Part shown: positions 1-8,728 of the stretch, piece after piece | How positions within the stretch are numbered: position 1 is the stretch's first letter | Layout of the letters: each line of letters opens with the position of its first letter | Origin: Phellopilus nigrolimitatus | Lineage: Eukaryota > Basidiomycota > Agaricomycetes > Hymenochaetales > Hymenochaetaceae | Direction: 5' to 3' | DNA: 10,574 bases | Assembly (NCBI GenBank): GCA_021029095.1 | Contig: JAJOHG010000628.1 | Location: 1 to 10,574, forward strand | Position numbers and translations under genes: made by a program | Notes under the pieces: model-generated | What the model saw: the letters and a program-made list of their open reading frames with translations, nothing else | What the model was told of the DNA's origin: nothing | Databases searched by the model: none

Positions 1-35
1 GAGTATTTTATTAAATAAAAGATCATGGCCAATAC

Positions 36-214
36 CTCGACGCGCGGTAGTGCGGTATGCCTTTGAGAGCCAGTACATTTTCAAGTTTGGCAGAGGCAGG
101 TGAAGCTTCGTACCTTTGACATTGCATGTTATAGGTATTGAAACTCCAGAAGAGTTCAGAAGTAATACAGTACCTGTAGAAAATAACGGGAGGGCTGTTC
201 TTCAAAGTGGACAT
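36..214 (-). CDS. Glutathione S-transferase-like protein, N-terminal fragment (continues beyond the left edge)
   Basis: Two exons are visible on the minus strand. Exon 1 is 214-174 (ATG at 214-212). A 60-nt intron, 173-114, has a GTACTG donor and a CAAAG acceptor. Exon 2 is 113-36. The joined product begins MSTLKNSPPVIFYR and continues YEASPASAKLENVLALKGIPHYR. This matches the beta-alpha start of the thioredoxin-like GST N-terminal domain in fungal GSTs: FYRY strand, SP turn, helix ending in LALKGIPH. Such proteins conjugate glutathione to electrophiles or act as cytosolic reductases; the substrate cannot be told from 40 residues. Exon 2 must end at a donor (GTATTG, 35-30), because the frame otherwise meets TGA a few codons later. 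The rest of the gene lies outside the window. The gene is divergent from TOM20. The family call is from recognition only. Confidence 0.68.
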
Positions 215-548
215 GATTGTCAAATAACAACGTGGTGTTGCCTTCCGGGGTATGTGGTTGACTGCAAAACAGTCTACATGAGCTCTTGGCAGACGCAAGG
301 ATCTGTGCCTAAGTAAGTTTGCCATACTGTCGAATGTTAGGAAAACTACGTTTCGAAGTGTGATAGGCAATAGAGAAGCTCGGCTCAGCGCGTGTGATCG
401 ACGGGCGCGTGTTTGAGGTGCTTACCCAAAGTCACGTGGTGTGATATGATGTAAGACGGCTGCACGGCAGATTATATTTCGGTTTGTTTTGGACCCTACA
501 AGTTTTCTGTCTTCTCCGTCCACGTCCGCGTTCCCCAGACGTGTCAAG
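215..548. promoter_or_regulatory. Divergent promoter between the GST-like gene and TOM20
   Basis: This 334-bp interval separates two start codons that point away from each other, so it must hold both promoters and 5' UTRs. The one recognisable element is a palindromic CACGTG E-box at 433-438 in the context GTCACGTGGT. That is the core bound by bHLH factors of the Cbf1/Pho4/USF type in fungi. A pyrimidine-rich run (about 501-535) precedes the TOM20 ATG, as is common at fungal transcription starts. No canonical TATA box stands out. Reading frames crossing the interval have no protein-like features. Confidence 0.5.
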
Positions 549-1331
549 ATGAACAGAACGACGCTCACCGTCACAGGCCTCACCATCATTGGTGGGCTCG
601 TTGCCTATGCTGCCTACTTCGACTACAAGCGCCGAAATGATGTTGCCTTCCGCAAAAAAATCCGTTAGTTTCAGCCATTACTTCCCTAATCTGCATATTT
701 TTGACTCCCACATAGGTTCGCAGAAGAAGAAAGTGGAGCAGCATGCCGCCGAGGTAAAAGAGAAACAGGCTGCTCAGGCGGGTGCCGCGCTCGACATTCC
801 TCGCGAGATACTGCTCGCTATCTACGAAAAGTCGAAAGAGGAGCCTGTACCTACGAATCCGGAGGAGAGGCATCAGTTCTTTGTGGGCGTGGTCGCGACC
901 GCAGAGAGGCTCGCTGCTGAGGGTGCGTCATGGACTGGTGCTCTTGTGCTTCCCATTTTGCTGAATTGCCAATAGGTCCGCACAACTACCTGGAGGCCGC
1001 CGTGTACTTCTACCAGGCACTCCGTGTCTATCCTTCTCCGATGGAACTCATTGTCATTTACCAAAAAACTGTTCCAGAGCCTGTCCTTATGGTCTGTAAA
1101 AAGCTTCTTGCTCCTTTTATAACTTCTTAGCGTTTCATTTTCCAGATCGTCATGGAGCTATACAACATCGATGTGAGTATGTCTTCGCAACTGGGTGGGA
1201 GCGGTATGAAGTTCTCGATGAACCTCGATGAGGATGAGATGAGTCCAATATCGAAGGGACCTCCTTCCGAGGCATCATCGCAGGAATGGGACAAGGTTAC
1301 AGATCCGGGCAGTGCTGCTCCTGCGGCTTGA
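549..1331 (+). CDS. TOM20: Mitochondrial import receptor subunit Tom20
   Basis: Tom20 is the outer-membrane receptor of the TOM complex that binds amphipathic presequences of precursors made in the cytosol. Exons are 549-663, 716-922, 976-1091 and 1146-1331, with GT-AG introns of 52, 53 and 54 nt; the total is 624 nt, or 207 aa, near the usual fungal size. Residues 5-24 form the single N-terminal membrane anchor (rich in T, G, I, V, A), followed by the basic stop-transfer YKRR. A charged Lys/Glu/Gln linker leads to the conserved EEILLAIYEKS-like helix and the TPR-like receptor core (NYLEAAVYFYQALRVYP, about 111-127, then MELIVIYQKTVPEPV). The tail is acidic and serine-rich and ends near EWDKVTDPG. 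The first ATG of exon 1 is chosen because the anchor begins directly after it. An unused GTGAGT lies in exon 4 at 1173-1178. Confidence 0.93.
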
Positions 1332-1575
1332 GGGACAGCAGTTGGCACATGGGCCTATAGCACATATTGTCGTACGCTTCACACTCTACGCTCCATTCTC
1401 CCATTGCGCACGCCGAACTCGTACACGGATAAGGTCTAATATAAATATCTTGCATATTCTTTTTCTGGTTCTTCAGGTCCTTGGTCGAATTCATGGTATG
1501 TTCTTTGAGCCCGGTCAATTTGCCACATGGTCCTGAGGTCCATTAGGTTATTATGATAGCTTCCCACCGAAGTCC

Positions 1576-2883
1576 ATGAACGTGTCTGTTAAACCACAAG
1601 ATCCCAAGGAAAGCAAAGGCGGTCAGACTCGTACTCATTCGCTTGTGGCTGGCAAGAGCTTTAAAGCCGGAGAAGTCATTTACAAGGTCAGTGTCGGTAT
1701 GTTGGAGAGGTTCGCTTACTAAATATTTTGCTCTGCCAGGAAACTCCTATCGTGGCCGTACTGGACGTGGACGTCCAGGCTCGCGGGACTCATTGCTCAC
1801 AATGTCTTCGTCTCGTTGACAAGGACATGGACATGTTTGTTGCTCCTGATTCAGATCGTCTCAAATCTGTTTATTGCTCGAAAGAGTGCCAGAACAGAAG
1901 CAACGTTCAGTCTCAGGACTTGCTGTTTAATGAGAAGAGCCCTTTACCCACCGAGTTCGCTATCGATATCCCGTTGTCCACGAAGGAAGCTCGTCCCAAG
2001 GCGCAGGATGCCTTCGCTAACTATTGGCGCTCGTCAGGTAGCTCGGGTCTGTTATTGGTTGCGCGTTTTGTCTCCATGCAGATCATTGCGGAGCTCGCGA
2101 AGGCGCTTCCGCAAGCGGCAGGCATGAAGGCACAATTACCCGAGATGTGCATCGGCGGCGAGTATTCTGTGTATGATCACATAGAGCGCTTGCGCTTTGT
2201 GGATGTGTCTCTTCCAGACGATGAACACAAGACATTAAAGGATCTGTTACTGGCAACATTGCCATTCTTAGAAGACGCTCATTCAGACGAACGGCATGCC
2301 GTGTTCAGGGGAAAGATGGCATACAATGCTATCGGTGTTTGTTTAGCCGAGGGTAGAGATGACGAGGTAATCTTGGTTCCTAGTTTTGAAGCGCATTTCT
2401 TAAGTTCTTAATCAGTCTACTTTGACGGAAACTTCTGACCGAACCCGCACTCCGTGCGGTACTGCAAAACAAATTGGCAGTGGCTTGTACTTCGTTTCAT
2501 CTTATGTGTGTCAACCGTACTATTTGGGCTTCTGGGAGATGATCATACTGAAAATTCATTCCTAGCTCGGCCACTCATGTAGCCCTTCTGCCCGCCCGTC
2601 GTTTAGTTCGGGTACATCGGAGCTACACCTTGTCGCGACTCGTGACATCACGGAAGGCGAAGAGCTAACTATGGCGTACGTTGACGTTGAGCAACACGCT
2701 GACGAGACGCCTATGCAAGCACGTGTGCGTCGTCGTGCTGAACTATCGCGCGGCTGGAAGTTTTCCTGCACCTGTGCGAAATGCGAAGGGGAGAAGACCA
2801 CACTGAATATGGAAGGCAGCGACGAGACAGAGATACCTTCGGCTGATGGATCGAAGGTTGAAGGGCGTCAGGACGTTCCATAA
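1576..2883 (+). CDS. SET-domain protein with reduced MYND finger (SMYD / Set6-like putative lysine methyltransferase)
   Basis: Exons are 1576-1686, 1740-2366, 2416-2505 and 2566-2883, with introns of 53, 49 and 60 nt, all in phase 0; the total is 1146 nt, or 381 aa. The order is typical of the SMYD/Set5/Set6 group: SET N-half at 20-46 (AGKSFKAGEVIYKETPIVAV), a zinc-finger insert at about 55-87, a helical middle, SET C-half at about 266-316, and post-SET cysteines CTCAKC at 344-349. SET proteins transfer methyl from S-adenosylmethionine to lysine; the target here is unknown. The insert keeps CSQC (56-59) and YCSKEC (82-87) but lacks the middle cysteine pair and the C-terminal His/Cys part of a full MYND finger. 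The NHSC motif reads GHSC (278-281). The catalytic-type tyrosine in ELTMAYVDV (Y314) is present. An in-frame TGA at 1534 limits upstream extension. Set6-like is my best guess; the third exon relies on splice logic and the IGSGLYFVSSY match. Confidence 0.82.
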
Positions 2884-3312
2884 AATCTCCATGGCTGCTT
2901 GTTGATCGACAATGCTTTCACCTCGTTCTTTCAAGAGACAGCTGTCGCCTTTTCAAGGTTTTTCTTTTTATTTAACATAGAACAATATCGTCTTCCACAC
3001 CAGACCTTTCTAGGAGTCTAGATAATACACTTGGATATGTCTAATATGCTACAATGCCACAACCCCCACTTTTGTATCGAATTGGCTAACGCGCTACCCG
3101 TGACGCGTCGATCAATAAGTATTACTCCCACGCGGTCGCAGCGCGTTCCCTGCCTGATGATGGATGTTCAAAATCAAAGCGCAGTACCTCCATTGTTGCA
3201 GACGTGGCACCTACATCCTCGCTTGTTGACAACTCCAGACTTGAGCTCTAAGGCTTGTCGCTGCGAATATTAGAACCCCAAATAATCTAAATCCAACGCA
3301 CTAAGTACCAGC
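2884..3312. other. Intergenic region, SET gene 3' end to AAA gene 5' end
   Basis: These 429 bp lie between two plus-strand genes. The left part, with AT-rich stretches around 2955-2990, probably holds the SET gene 3' UTR and poly(A) site. The right part is the promoter of the AAA gene. An ACGCGT hexamer at 3103-3108 matches the core of the fungal MluI cell-cycle box (MBF site), but one such hexamer is weak evidence. An open frame at 3031-3273 shows no domain or protein-like composition and is not called a gene. I see no RNA gene or repeat. Confidence 0.45.
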
Positions 3313-5219
3313 ATGCGAGGTCAAACTGGTCTCGAAGACGCCTTCATTAAGGTCTCCTTCGAAGAGGAGTCGACTGGCTTACGCGCCGCGAAGGAAGGCG
3401 ACAGCGAGGTCTATACCGGATGGGTCGACAAGGGTAAGCATCGCTAGTATCGACATGTTTCGCAGAACGGAAGCATCTCGACTCTATAATGACTTACACG
3501 CATTTTAAAGCTTCTGCGAAGTTCGCAAAGCCCAACTTGATAGGGTATGTCGACTTGCTCACATATATAGTATACAAGGTTGTTTTGAGCTAACGAGCAA
3601 ACCCACTGGCTATTGGTAGAGCTGACCTTCTTCGGAAACTCCACCCGGGGCATTCGATTGTTATGTCGCTGGACCGTGACCTCAATATTCTCGGGTATCC
3701 TGGGGCCCTCTCAGTTCCTCTCAAGCCCGACGAACTGATCACGAATGCTATATTCCTCCCATTGGCTCGAGGTGCTGGCGGTATACTCCTGGATGCCGTA
3801 GAATTTGGCGCCTTCAGGACCGCATGGGACGTGAGTACCGAAGTCTCGACTCCTTATGAAAGACGCCGATGTTGTTTTCCCCTAATACCAGAAATACGAG
3901 TTCACGGTTTACGTCGTTAAGTATGTGGAGGGTCTCGCGACCTATTTGCAGCATTACATCCTCCATGAAAGCTCTGAGATACCGGCGCGGCAACTCCTAG
4001 TTACAGCGGGCGCCTGGTCGTACCAATTGCATGATGAGATCTGGGTTTTCAATCAAGGCTACTGGTCGAAGAACCATAGTTTGTGGACAGACGTTCAGAA
4101 GGCAAACTGGGACGACGTTATCTTAAATGACACTTTCAAGAAGGCTCTGCAGAAAGACGTTTATTCTTTCTTCGACTCCGAAGAACTCTACAAGGAACTG
4201 GGCATCCCGTGGAAGCGAGGTTTAATCATGTATGGACCACCAGGTTTGTGCCATCTGTGCCTGTGCATTTCTGTGTTGCCTAAATATCTATCTTCAGGGA
4301 ACGGAAAGACTATCAGTTTGAAGGCCATCATGAAGACGGTCCAAGCGAAAGGCTACAATCCCCTCTACGTTAAGTCATTCCAGAGTGAGAGACGTCCAAC
4401 ATTTGAAATACATCTAGACCTTCTCTAATGACCCGAACGCACAGGCTGGATGGGCGAAGAGGGCGCGATGCAAGAGGTTTTTGGGAAAGCGCGTATCCTC
4501 GCGCCATGTGTGCTTATTTTGGAGGACCTGGACAGTCTGATCAATGACCGGAACCGTTCGTTCTTCTTGAACCAGCTCGATGGCATCGAAAGTAACGACG
4601 GATTACTCCTGTTCGGGACCACCAACCACTTTGACAGACTTGACCCCGGTCTGTCGGAAAGGCCGAGTCGGTTTGACAGGAAATAGTAAGATCCCTTTTT
4701 TTTCTTGGTTGCTGAAACGTCTCACGGAACAACGCGTTGTAGCAACTTTGATGATCCTGATAGAGATGAACGCCTCCTTTACGCGAAGTATTGGCAGAAT
4801 AAGCTCATCAACAACGATAAAGTCGAGTTCTCCGACGCGCTCGCTATTGAGGTCTCAGACATAACGTACGGGTTCAGCTTCGCGTACCTCAAGGAAGCCT
4901 TGTAAGTACCAGCGCTTGACACCACGACGGAATATTCTAATCCTTTAAAATCCACAGTGTTTCGTCGCTGGTGCTTCTGGTGTCCGGCGATAGCAAGATG
5001 ACTTTTGAGCAGACACTGAAAAGCCAGATCAAGGCGCTCAGGAAGCAGCTTGAAAAAGCACCCCCCTCCATGGGAAGAAACATCTCCCGTCGTGGTGAGA
5101 TAGCCCTGGGAAGCTATCCCCCTCTCCCGCCTAAACCAGATATGTGGGAGGCCACGCGTGCGAGTATGGTGCTTGCTGCCACATCGCTTGCTCGTTCAGG
5201 ACGCAATTTTGTGTACTGA
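3313..5219 (+). CDS. BCS1-like AAA ATPase
   Basis: Exons are 3313-3433, 3511-3544, 3620-3830, 3892-4243, 4298-4384, 4445-4685, 4743-4901 and 4958-5219. All seven introns are GT-AG (54-77 nt) and their phases close; the total is 1467 nt, or 488 aa. The C-terminal half is a clear AAA module. The approach GIPWKRGLIMYGPPGNGKT carries Walker A at 237-244. WMGEEGAMQEVF (270-281) is the pore-loop region. Walker B is VLILED (291-296). Sensor 1 is in GTTNHFDRLDPG, and RPSRFDRKY carries the arginine-finger/second-region arginines. The approach and DxxLDPG pattern resemble Bcs1, the mitochondrial AAA translocase for the Rieske protein. However, residues 1-230 show no obvious membrane segment or presequence, so a soluble BCS1-related protein is more likely than true Bcs1. 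The N-terminal half, including DEIWVFNQGYW, is unfamiliar to me. Role and partner are unknown. The tail has a Lys/Gln-rich helix and a proline stretch. Confidence 0.86.
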
Positions 5220-5816
5220 GAAAGGGGGTGCAAGTAGTTAGTGATCAACTGACATTCTGTTTCGGCTGGAAACGATTTGTATAACTTCTCTCATGGCATT
5301 ACTTTGCGTTTGGCTTGTACACTCTGTAATATATACGATGTAATGATCGTTGACGGCTTACACTTGTAATCAACTGGTTACATGTTCGAATGGTAAACTT
5401 AAAAGCTGTATGCAAGTGATTGAGAAGGGTAAAAGGAACAGGGCGAATATATCCATTGTTATACACAACTTCGTTGACTCCGGAACGCTTCTGCAACGCC
5501 GAGCCCATTTAACCACGCGTTACCTAGCACACTGACCACAGTAGTTACTGCTCTCAGATAGTCGAGGTCTCGAGCACGTTCATCTTTCGTCGGAGTTCTG
5601 GTATACTTGCATTGACTAGGATAATCGTAGTACAGGCGATGATGTTTAGACTAGCGTTTGAAACGGAGGTAGGAGACTGTCAGTGTGCAGGCACTTACCG
5701 TATGTCGAGCGCCGATCATTGTGTAAGCATTTCCTTCTTGCTCATCGATCTATGACTCGCATCTGTCGAGAGTCTTGAGCCCATTACTCCTGCTTGCCTG
5801 CGCATACACTCGCTCG
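5220..5816. other. Intergenic region upstream of GLN4, no convincing gene
   Basis: This is the longest gap in the window (597 bp). It should contain the AAA gene 3' UTR on the left (AT-rich run near 5325-5345) and the GLN4 promoter on the right. Open frames on both strands are short and lack domain features. On the minus strand a short ATG frame (MIGARHT) ends at a perfect GTAAGT donor around 5700-5695, and a possible acceptor lies about 80 nt further on. The continuation in phase stops quickly, so I do not call a gene. No tRNA fold, direct repeat or inverted repeat was recognised. Confidence 0.5.
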
Positions 5817-8651
5817 ATGCCTCTCAAATTTGATCTCAACGACCCAGAGGTTTCGAAGCTTATTGATCTCTTCCAAACCATCGGGTTTACGAAGGCTAAG
5901 GCAACAGAGACCGCCAAAAGTACAAAAAACGCATCTGCACTTAAAGAAATTATTGAGAAGAATAATCTTTCTGAGAGGAGTGTAGATGACAAAAAGGCGT
6001 CGCTGATCTCGGGTCTTGCTGTTCAGGGATCCAACCTAGGAGAGGCTGAGAAGAGTTATATTGTTGATGCAATATTGGATGAGAGGTTGAAGTCTGCTGA
6101 GCAGGTTTCTGGTGCGTCTTGATTCGTAAATAATAAGGATATTCAAAACTCATACATGGCTGATTTGCAACCTTTAGCCGCCGTCAAGTTCGCCGAGGCG
6201 AAAGGCTTTCCAACGAACTCTGAAGAGTTCAATAAGGAATGTGGCGTCGGTTAGTGAATACCGTCAAGGGGTGTCTGCCTTGCCACGAAGACGTTACTTA
6301 ACATAGTTTCTTCAGGGTTCAGCATTACTCCGGAGGAACTCTACACAAGAGCTACTAATTATGTCTCGTCTGCGTCGATATCTGGTTGGACGAATCTCAG
6401 TACGACCATCAGTGCTCTCAAGGGCACTTCAGACTTACGGTGGGCGAACCCACTGGAATTAAAAAATGCCGTAGAGAAGGCCTTCACAGCGGCTTTCGGT
6501 GAAAAAACTGCCATAAAGGCTAAAGGCGCTGTGGGTTCCTTTTACCCGTCGTTTTCTTTGCAATTGACTTAACGGAACGCGGGGAAGCTAGGAAGGTAAA
6601 CCGAAGAAAGCTAGCTCAGACTTAACATCGGCAAACGCGGGATCCTCGTCTGCTGCTAGCTCATCGCGATCAGTTTTTGACGAAGGATTCCTTGGAAAGC
6701 TCCACAAGCCTGGCGAGAATCCTCAGATCCATCCTAGGCTTCGGGATGCTCACTTAGCTGCGACTGGGGGCATCGTGTATACGCGTTTCCCTCCAGAACC
6801 GAACGGCTACCTGCACATTGGCCATTCGAAAGCTATATTCATTAATTTTGGATATGCTGCGCACCATGGCGGGAAATGTTATTTGCGCTACGACGACACC
6901 AATCCGGAAGCTGAGGAAGCTCGGTACTTCGAAAGCATCTTGGAGATTATACGGTGGTTGGGTTTTGAGCCGTGGAAAATCACGTACTCCAGCGACTATT
7001 TCCAGGAGCTTTATGATTTGGCCGTTGAGCTCATCAAGCGAGACAAAGGATATATATGCCATTGCACAGGCAAGCATTATGGTATACTTGACAGGCTGAA
7101 GTACCTAATTTCTTTTCAGGCGAGGAGATACATGAAATGCGAGGAGGGGATGATGGCGGGCCTCGCCGGGCTTGCTCTCATCGCGATCGTCCAATATCTG
7201 AATCGCTTGCTGAATTCCAGAAGATGAAAGATGGTCACTACAAGCCGGGTCAAGGCATTTTGCGCATGAAGCAAAATCTTGAGGACGGCAACCCACAGAT
7301 GTGGGATCTCATCGCGTATCGTGTCTTATATGCGTCGCATCATCGGACAGGAGACAAATGGAAAATATATCCAACATACGATTTCACGCATTGCCTGGTT
7401 GATAGTTTTGAAAATATCTCGTACGTATATGCTCATCGCTCATCGTCACTATTCCTTAAATTCATTACTCTCTTCGCTAGACATTCTCTCTGCACAACGG
7501 AATTCATCCTGTCCCGCGTTTCATACGAATGGCTCTGCGATGTCTTAGAAGTCTACAAACCTCGCCAGTCCGAGTATGGTCGCTTAAATGTTACCGGCAC
7601 GATCATGTCGAAACGCAAAATTCTTGCACTTGTCAAAGAAGGTTACGTGCGTGGTTGGGATGACCCACGACTGTATACGCTCATTGCTCTTCGACGGCGC
7701 GGAATCCCTCCGGGTGCAATTCTTTCCTTTGTTAGCACACTCGGGGTCTCAACATCTACCACGAACATTCAGACCGTTCGTTTTGAGCAGACCGTCAGAC
7801 AGTATCTGGAGAATTCCGTTCCTCGTCTACTTATGGTCTTGAAGCCTCTGAAAGTGACGATTGAAAATCTACCGGAGGAATACTTGCTCATGATCGAAAA
7901 GCCATTGCACCCGAAAATCCCGGCATTAGGAACAACGGTAGTACCGTTCACACGTACAGTGTACATTGACGCGGATGACTTCCGTCTTCAAGATTCTAAG
8001 GATTTCTTCCGCTTAGCGCCTGGAAAAACAGTCGGTCTATTCCAAGCGCCGCATCCAATCACATGCACATCTTTCAAGACCGATCCTGCGACAGGCGAAG
8101 TTGTCGAACTCCTTTGTAGACTCGAGAACAGCGGCGAAGTAAAAAAACCAAAGGCTTTTATCCAGTGGGTCGCGGAGCACGCACCTTCCGGCAGTCCAGT
8201 GCGTGTCGATGAGACGCGCATTTTCCATCAACTCTTTAAGAGTGACAATCCGTCTGCCGTAAAGCCGGATTTCAAAGCGGACATCAATACTAATAGTCTT
8301 GAGATCATCGAGGGCGCTATGCTGGAGGTCGGATTCTGGTCGCTGGCCAAGCAGGCGATAATTGAGGCGAAGGACGAGGGAAAAGCAAGGACAAAGAAGG
8401 CTCTGGAGAATGAAGATATTGCATCGCCGACAGACGCCCAATCTCCGGTTCCAACAACTGAGCAGCTAATCGGTAATGAGTGCGTACGGTTTCAGGGTTT
8501 GCGGATCGCATACTTCGCGCTCGACTCGGATGCTAAAGTTGCATCTTTCGGTGAAGAGAATAATGTAACCGCTGGACGCAGAGACGGTGACAAAATAGTC
8601 ATCAATCGGATTGTTAGTTTGAAGGAGGATATAGGGAAAGGTGCTGCGTAG
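5817..8651 (+). CDS. GLN4: Glutaminyl-tRNA synthetase, cytosolic
   Basis: This class Ic enzyme charges tRNA(Gln) with glutamine in the cytosol. Exons are 5817-6111, 6178-6249, 6316-6530, 6592-7069, 7120-7420 and 7481-8651; the total is 2532 nt, or 843 aa, close to yeast Gln4 (about 809) and longer than human QARS1. Residues 1-190 are the eukaryote-specific helical RNA-binding domain ([20 protein letters not shown], later [17 protein letters not shown]). A Ser/Ala/Lys linker ([17 protein letters not shown]) follows. The catalytic core has the HIGH signature in YLHIGHSKA (269-272), and the second signature is MSKRK (496-500), the GlnRS form of [21 protein letters not shown] and [19 protein letters not shown] are hallmark GlnRS stretches. 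The beta-barrel anticodon-binding domain ends in [10 protein letters not shown]. Intron 4 has a GC donor and intron 5 is stop-free. The ATG is chosen because [12 protein letters not shown] starts the N-domain; no ATG precedes it in the same open stretch. Confidence 0.95.
7070..7119 (+). other. GC-AG intron (GLN4 intron 4)
   Basis: The donor is AG|GCAAGC and the acceptor is TTTTCAG, with a CTAAT branch-like motif about 12 nt before the acceptor. Removing these 50 nt joins CHCTG directly to EEIHEM, which matches the gap-free CHQRGEEL region of human GlnRS as I remember it. The only GT alternative, at 7082, would leave a 38-nt intron, shorter than any other here, and would insert four residues (KHYG). 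Confidence 0.8.
7421..7480 (+). other. Stop-free 60-nt intron (GLN4 intron 5)
   Basis: The donor is GTACGT and the acceptor is TTCGCTAG. Removing it joins FENIS to HSLCTTEF, the uninterrupted GlnRS catalytic sequence (compare HITHSLCTKEF in human). The length is a multiple of three and there is no in-frame stop, so a naive reading frame runs through it and adds 20 residues. Confidence 0.88.
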
Positions 8652-8728
8652 GCTGCCATTTTGTTTATCAATTGTTGTATCGAATAACTAGTAGGATATA
8701 TGTAGAGCTATTGGCGTGCTTATCAAAC
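8652..8728. terminator. Shared convergent 3' region of GLN4 and CFT2
   Basis: Only 77 bp separate the GLN4 stop (TAG, 8649-8651) from the CFT2 stop on the opposite strand (8729-8731). The stretch is AT-rich (for example GGATATATGTAG near 8694-8705). Both poly(A) sites must lie here or inside the neighbouring coding sequence, so the mature mRNAs probably overlap tail to tail. No perfect AATAAA was found on either strand, which is common in fungi. Confidence 0.55.

Noticed and set aside
23..370. A 115-residue unspliced minus-strand frame
   Set aside because: It reads through the 60-nt intron of the GST-like gene. Only the MSTLKN start and the spliced form match a known fold.
1312..1536. Plus-strand frame between TOM20 and the SET gene
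   Set aside because: It overlaps the TOM20 stop, has no family features and covers the probable 3' UTR/promoter (TATA-like ATATAAATAT near 1440).
2038..2081. Possible intron inside SET exon 2 (GTAGCT to ATGCAG)
   Set aside because: Removing about 44 nt breaks the frame, and the residues encoded (GLLLVARFVSMQ) look like genuine family sequence.
3031..3273. 80-residue plus-strand frame between the SET and AAA genes
   Set aside because: It has no domain, no coding-like composition and no splice partners; it sits in UTR/promoter sequence.
5460..5745. Small spliced minus-strand gene upstream of GLN4 (GTAAGT donor, CTAG acceptor)
   Set aside because: The ATG exon joined in phase ends after about 18 codons. 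The longer open stretch nearby has no start in phase and no recognisable homology.
7082..7119. GT-AG alternative for GLN4 intron 4
   Set aside because: It would be 38 nt, below every other intron here, and adds residues (KHYG) absent from the GlnRS family as I know it.
7137..8651. A single 504-residue open frame as a separate gene starting at 7137
   Set aside because: It is the 3' part of GLN4. The ATG is an internal Met in EEIHEMRGG, and the frame passes through a 60-nt intron by chance.
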